NCBI GenBank assembly: GCA_016462375.1
Contig: JAEMTJ010000033.1
Span: 1 to 10,016, forward strand
From: Rhodoluna sp.
GTDB taxonomy: Bacteria; Actinomycetota; Actinomycetes; Actinomycetales; Microbacteriaceae
DNA length: 10,016 nucleotides
Reading direction: 5' to 3'
Both the position numbers and the translations under genes were made by a program. Every line of letters begins with the position of its first letter. Within the stretch, counting starts at the first letter, position 1. Below are positions 6,161 through 10,016 of this stretch, piece after piece. The notes beneath the pieces are model-generated. The model saw only the letters and a program-made list of their open reading frames with translations, had not been told where the DNA came from and did no database searches.

Positions 6161-6170
6161 TAGGTAGGCA

Positions 6171-7463
6171 ATGCAGCTCTTTAGTGCCTCACTGCCTAGT
6201 CGGGTCAATATAGTTGATGCCTTTATTGCTCTCCATTCAACCGACCAATACTCCTTCTGTCTAGACCGAGAACACAATCCAGCTAACCGATTCAGCGTCA
6301 TTGGGGCAGCAAGTCAGGTTCACACTGTTGAAACCTCAGACTTTTCAGTACTCCAGGAAATCCTTAGCAGTTATGTAGTATCTGAAGCCGAGCTACCTTT
6401 TGATTTCAGACCGGGTTTGGTCGGAGCTATTTCTTACGAAGGACAAGCCAAATTCCTTGGAATCGATAGAGCTATCGTTGTTGATCACGATAACAACGCA
6501 GCTTGGTTCATTGGGCTTTTTGATACTGAAGGTGAATTCGTTTCTTGGCGAGACGCTGCTTTATTGAGACTTGCCCTTATTGGTGGTGAAGGTGCTGTCT
6601 ATCGACACAAAAACCCAATTGGCAGTTTCTCTGCTGATTTAGTTATGGCAAGGCACTCTGATGAAAAATACCTCGAACTAATTTCCCTAGCTAAAGAGTC
6701 GATAGCTAGGGGCGATGTCTATCAACTCTGTTTGACTAATCAGCTTTCTGTTGAGACTGGCTCTGACCCATTGGCGGTATTTATTAAACTAAGAGAATTA
6801 AACCCTGCTCCTTACCTTTCGTTCCTTCGGTTTGGGAAAACTACTTTAGTTTCTTCTTCTCCAGAACAATTTCTTAGAGCAACGGCAGAAGGAAAGCTCA
6901 GTAGTAAACCGATTAAAGGAACTAGACCAAGATCTAAAGACATTGAAGAGGACAAAGCAATTGCACTCGAGCTCAGCGCTAATGAGAAAGAGCGTGCTGA
7001 GAATCTTATGATTGTTGACCTTATGCGAAATGACTTAGGCAGAGTTTCTGCTCCAGAGGATGTTGTGGTTGAGAAGCTCTTTGACATTGAGAGTTATTCT
7101 TCAGTGCATCAGTTGGTGAGCACTATCACTGCGAAACTAAAACCAGGTTTGAATGTCTTCGATGCTGTTGCAGCTTGTTTTCCAGCAGGATCGATGACTG
7201 GAGCTCCAAAGATTAGAGCAATTGAGATTTTGCAAGGTTTAGAGCAGGGCAATCGAGGTTTGTATAGCGGAGTGCATGGGTATATAACTGCTTCAGGTGC
7301 TGCAGACCTAGCGATGACTATCAGAACCATCGTTTTTGAAGATGGTGTTGTAACCATTGGTATCGGTGGGGGAATAACCATTGACTCAGATCCTGAGGCT
7401 GAGTTATTAGAGACCAAGTTGAAGGCTAAGGCTTTGCTTATGGCTCTTGGGGTTCAGCAATAG
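6171..7463 (+). CDS. pabB: Aminodeoxychorismate synthase component I
   Basis: The protein has 430 residues and belongs to the chorismate-binding family (PabB, TrpE, MenF, salicylate synthases). PabB converts chorismate with ammonia from PabA to 4-amino-4-deoxychorismate, the first step towards p-aminobenzoate and folate. The deciding mark is PIKGT (247-251): Lys249 is the nucleophile of PabB, where anthranilate synthase has PIAGT. Other chorismate-domain motifs are GDVYQ (181-185), SSPE (229-232), RAENLMIVDLMRNDLGRV (275-292), SSVHQLVS (310-317), the FPAGSMTGAPK motif (337-347) and GLYSGVHGYI (363-372). The weaker N-terminal domain (1-150) contains GLVGAISYEG (82-91). No glutamine amidotransferase domain is fused and no pabA lies in the window, so PabA must come from elsewhere (possibly shared with TrpG). 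pabC is divergent 46 bases away, which supports the pathway assignment. Confidence 0.93.
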   Translation: MQLFSASLPSRVNIVDAFIALHSTDQYSFCLDREHNPANRFSVIGAASQVHTVETSDFSVLQEILSSYVVSEAELPFDFRPGLVGAISYEGQAKFLGIDRAIVVDHDNNAAWFIGLFDTEGEFVSWRDAALLRLALIGGEGAVYRHKNPIGSFSADLVMARHSDEKYLELISLAKESIARGDVYQLCLTNQLSVETGSDPLAVFIKLRELNPAPYLSFLRFGKTTLVSSSPEQFLRATAEGKLSSKPIKGTRPRSKDIEEDKAIALELSANEKERAENLMIVDLMRNDLGRVSAPEDVVVEKLFDIESYSSVHQLVSTITAKLKPGLNVFDAVAACFPAGSMTGAPKIRAIEILQGLEQGNRGLYSGVHGYITASGAADLAMTIRTIVFEDGVVTIGIGGGITIDSDPEAELLETKLKAKALLMALGVQQ

Positions 7464-7509
7464 TCTCCTTTGGTAGCCTAGAACCTAAGTATTTACCTGA
7501 ATTGAGATC

Positions 7510-9996
7510 ATGAACGAGATTCGTAACGAGCCAACTGGCCCTGACGTCTTCGCTATCCAAGAGAAGTGGCTACCGGTTTGGGATGAGCTACGCCCGTTCG
7601 CTTCAGGTAACAAAGACGATATCCGTCCTAAGAAGTATGTTTTGGACATGTTTCCTTACCCTTCAGGTGATTTACACATGGGTCATGCTGAGGCTTATGC
7701 TCTAGGTGATGTTATTGCTCGTTACTGGATCCAAAAGGGTTATAACGTCATGCACCCTATTGGTTGGGACGCCTTTGGTCTTCCAGCTGAGAATGCTGCC
7801 ATCAAGCGCAAGCTTGACCCTAAGGCTTGGACTTACGACAACATCGAGATTCACAAAGCTTCTATGCGTCGTTACGCCTGTTCTTTTGACTGGGACAGAA
7901 TCATCAGAACCTGTGATCCTATTTACTATCGCTGGAACCAGTGGTTGTTCTTAGAGTTCTATAAAAAGGGTTTGGCATATCGCAAGAACTCAATGGTTAA
8001 CTGGTGTCCTTCATGTCAGACCGTTCTTGCTAATGAACAGGTTGTTGGTGGCGCTTGTGAGCGTTGCGATTCTGTTGTTACTAAGAAAGCACTAACCCAG
8101 TGGTTCTTTAGAGTAACTGAGTATGCAGACAGATTGCTTGATGATCTTGAACTACTTGAATGTGCTTGGCCTTCTAAGGTTCTTTCAATGCAACGTAACT
8201 GGATTGGTAGAAGTTATGGTGCTGAAGTTGATTTTGCAGTTGATGGTAGAACTGAACCGATTACCGTCTACACAACACGTCCAGATACTCTCTACGGTGC
8301 AACTTTTATGGTTGTTGCCGTTGATAGTGATTTAGCTGCTGAATTAGTTTCTGGTTCAACTCCTGAAGTGCGTATGCAGTTCCAGGCTTACCTAGACGAA
8401 ACTAAAAAATCTAACGACATCGAAAGAATGGCTACCGATAGAGCGAAGACCGGTGTTGACACTGGAAGATTTGCAGTCAATCCTGCTAATGGAGAACTTA
8501 TTCCAATCTGGGTATCTGACTATGTTCTAGCTGACTACGGAACCGGTGCCATCATGGCAGTTCCTGCGCATGACCAGAGAGATCTAGATTTTGCTAGAGC
8601 ACTAGGTCTTCCTGTTCGAGTAGTTGTTGAAACAGGTGAAGCAGATTCAGTTGAAACCGGTGTTGCAACTGTTGGTGAGGGAGTGCTAGTCAACTCGGGT
8701 GCGCTCAATGGTTTATCAAAGGTTGATGCTATTTCCAAGATGGTTGGCATCTTGGAGGAAGAGGGTAAAGGTAAAGCTGCCAAGAACTTCAGACTGCGTG
8801 ACTGGTTGATATCTCGGCAGAGATATTGGGGAACTCCAATCCCGATTGTGCACTGTGAGTCTTGTGGTGAGGTTCCTGTTCCGCAGGATCAGCTTCCTAT
8901 TGAACTTCCTTCTGCTGAAGGGCTAGACCTAGCACCTAAGGGAACATCTCCGCTAGGAGGAGCAGAGGAGTGGGTAAACGTTCCATGTCCTAGCTGTGGT
9001 AAACCAGCTAAGCGTGACACTGACACCATGGACACATTCGTTGACTCTTCTTGGTACTTCCTTCGCTACCTGTCTCCTAACAGTGAAACTGAAGCTTTTA
9101 GCAAAGAAGAAGCTAGTAAGTGGGCTCCGGTTGATCAGTATGTTGGTGGTGTAACGCACGCTATCTTGCACCTTCTTTATGCACGCTTTTTCACCAAGGT
9201 CTTACAAGACCTTGGTTATGTTGACTTCGGTGAACCGTTCACTCGTTTGTTGAACCAGGGCATGGTTCTCATGAACGGTTCAGCGATGAGCAAATCTCGC
9301 GGCAACCTAGTGAAACTTGGTGATCAGCTTGATGAGCATGGTGCTGACGCAATTCGTTTGACTATGGCTTTTGCCGGCCCTCCTGAGGATGACATTGACT
9401 GGGCTGATGTTTCACCTGCTGGATCAGGAAAGTTCTTGGCTCGTTGTTGGAGATTGGCTAACGATGTTGATGTTCGAGTTGGAGTTGATTTCTCTAAGGG
9501 AAATCTAGAACTTAGAAAAGCAACACATTCCTTCTTGAGAGATTTTGGAACTAATATCGAGAACTTCAAGTTCAATGTTGGTGTTGCCAAGCTTATGGAA
9601 CTTGTTAACGCTGCTCGTAAAACTATCGATGGTTCAGTTGGACCAACTGATCCTGCAGTTAGAGAAGCAACTGAAATCGTTGCTAAGGCTTTGTCTCTGT
9701 TCTCACCGTTTATGGCAGAAGAGATGTGGGAGATGCTAGGCCATAAGCCTGGTGTTGCACTTGCGCTATTGCCTGAAGCAGATCCTGCCCTGTTGGTTGA
9801 GAGCACACTCACTGCAGTTCTTCAGGTTGATGGGAAGTTACGCGACACGGTTGAACTCTCCGTTGATGCAACTGATGCAGATCTTCAAGCTGCCGCTGAT
9901 GCTTCTGCTGCTGTGCAGAGAGCTATCGAGGGCCGAGAAATTACCAAGGTTATCGTTCGAGCCCCCAAACTTATCAACATAGTCACCAAGCAGTAG
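7510..9996 (+). CDS. leuS: Leucine--tRNA ligase (LeuRS), complete
   Basis: The protein has 828 residues, normal for bacterial LeuRS. It charges tRNA-Leu with leucine in the cytoplasm and edits mischarged products. The catalytic domain has YPSGDLHMGH (50-59; HIGH motif HMGH at 56-59) and AMSKS (592-596; KMSKS motif with Ala at the first position). A first zinc module has C166-x2-C169 and C183-x2-C186; a second has C449-x2-C452 and C493-x2-C496. The CP1 editing domain shows TTRPDTLYGATF (255-266) and VPAHDQRD (351-358). DTFVDSSWYFLRY (508-520) and WISRQRYWGTP-like DWLISRQRYWGTP (431-443) are further class Ia LeuRS marks. The C-terminus ends with the tRNA-binding LQVDGKLR (771-778) and KVIVRAPKLINIV segments. 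The 46-base gap after pabB holds neither a good ribosome site (only TTGAGATC before ATG) nor a convincing promoter, and is too short for a T-box. Read-through from pabB is possible. Confidence 0.97.
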   Translation: MNEIRNEPTGPDVFAIQEKWLPVWDELRPFASGNKDDIRPKKYVLDMFPYPSGDLHMGHAEAYALGDVIARYWIQKGYNVMHPIGWDAFGLPAENAAIKRKLDPKAWTYDNIEIHKASMRRYACSFDWDRIIRTCDPIYYRWNQWLFLEFYKKGLAYRKNSMVNWCPSCQTVLANEQVVGGACERCDSVVTKKALTQWFFRVTEYADRLLDDLELLECAWPSKVLSMQRNWIGRSYGAEVDFAVDGRTEPITVYTTRPDTLYGATFMVVAVDSDLAAELVSGSTPEVRMQFQAYLDETKKSNDIERMATDRAKTGVDTGRFAVNPANGELIPIWVSDYVLADYGTGAIMAVPAHDQRDLDFARALGLPVRVVVETGEADSVETGVATVGEGVLVNSGALNGLSKVDAISKMVGILEEEGKGKAAKNFRLRDWLISRQRYWGTPIPIVHCESCGEVPVPQDQLPIELPSAEGLDLAPKGTSPLGGAEEWVNVPCPSCGKPAKRDTDTMDTFVDSSWYFLRYLSPNSETEAFSKEEASKWAPVDQYVGGVTHAILHLLYARFFTKVLQDLGYVDFGEPFTRLLNQGMVLMNGSAMSKSRGNLVKLGDQLDEHGADAIRLTMAFAGPPEDDIDWADVSPAGSGKFLARCWRLANDVDVRVGVDFSKGNLELRKATHSFLRDFGTNIENFKFNVGVAKLMELVNAARKTIDGSVGPTDPAVREATEIVAKALSLFSPFMAEEMWEMLGHKPGVALALLPEADPALLVESTLTAVLQVDGKLRDTVELSVDATDADLQAAADASAAVQRAIEGREITKVIVRAPKLINIVTKQ

Positions 9997-10016
9997 TTAT
10001 CACCATTTACTTCTAG
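9997..10016. other. Short tail after leuS
   Basis: Only 20 bases follow the leuS stop codon. I see no start codon with a ribosome site, no hairpin and no T-run in them. Confidence 0.5.

Noticed and set aside
7109..7417. Open frame antisense to pabB
   Set aside because: It lies wholly within the conserved chorismate-binding region of pabB and its product has no recognisable feature.
7489..7500. 12-base identity GTATTTACCTGA between the leuS leader and positions 454-465
   Set aside because: The other copy is inside the coding region of the secreted protein and encodes a normal part of its C-terminal domain; a single 12-base match in 10 kb carries little weight.
7464..7509. T-box riboswitch or attenuator ahead of leuS
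   Set aside because: The gap is only 46 bases, far too short for a T-box, and has no specifier stem or leader peptide.
9324..9812. A 162-codon open frame antisense to leuS
   Set aside because: It is a shadow of leuS: the sense protein keeps all LeuRS motifs through this region, the antisense product is low-complexity Ser/Ala-rich, and no ribosome site or partner gene supports it.

Overview
The window looks like chromosomal DNA from a low-GC actinobacterium. By eye the GC content is in the mid-forties; I did not compute it. The LeuRS, the aminotransferase and the DedA protein all have an actinobacterial look. The large secreted protein combines ELY-type repeats with Cys-rich GT[YF] repeats, an architecture I associate with small freshwater Actinobacteria (for example Microbacteriaceae of the Rhodoluna/Aquiluna type). 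This placement is inference, not a proven assignment. No mobile element, tRNA, rRNA or CRISPR array is visible.

Left part (1-3889, all read leftward): positions 1-133 hold the first 44 codons of a secreted or lipid-free exported protein that runs off the edge. A 269-base gap (134-402) separates it from a 1131-residue secreted repeat protein (403-3798). That protein starts at TTG and has a signal peptide, about 15 repeats of 46-48 residues of the ELxxDGT type, seven to eight 34-residue two-cysteine repeats and a basic C-terminal domain. Its promoter lies in the 91-base gap before it. The -35 box there sits inside a perfect 16-bp palindrome, so a dedicated repressor or activator is likely.

Middle part (3890-6124, leftward): three tightly packed genes form an apparent operon. 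They encode a class IV PLP aminotransferase/lyase (probably 4-amino-4-deoxychorismate lyase, pabC), a DedA-family membrane protein, and an SRAP/YedK protein that shields abasic sites. pabC and dedA are 7 bases apart; dedA and the SRAP gene overlap by one base (TAATG).

Right part (6171-9996, rightward): pabB (aminodeoxychorismate synthase component I) is divergent from pabC across only 46 bases. PabB (with a PabA glutaminase encoded elsewhere) makes aminodeoxychorismate, which PabC would split to p-aminobenzoate for folate. The two genes appear to share a bidirectional promoter built on a palindromic CTATAG core, and pabC appears leaderless. After a 46-base gap comes a complete leuS. The last 20 bases hold nothing recognisable.

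Most of the window is housekeeping. The parts that deserve attention are the repeat protein with its palindromic operator, and the symmetric pabB/pabC promoter.
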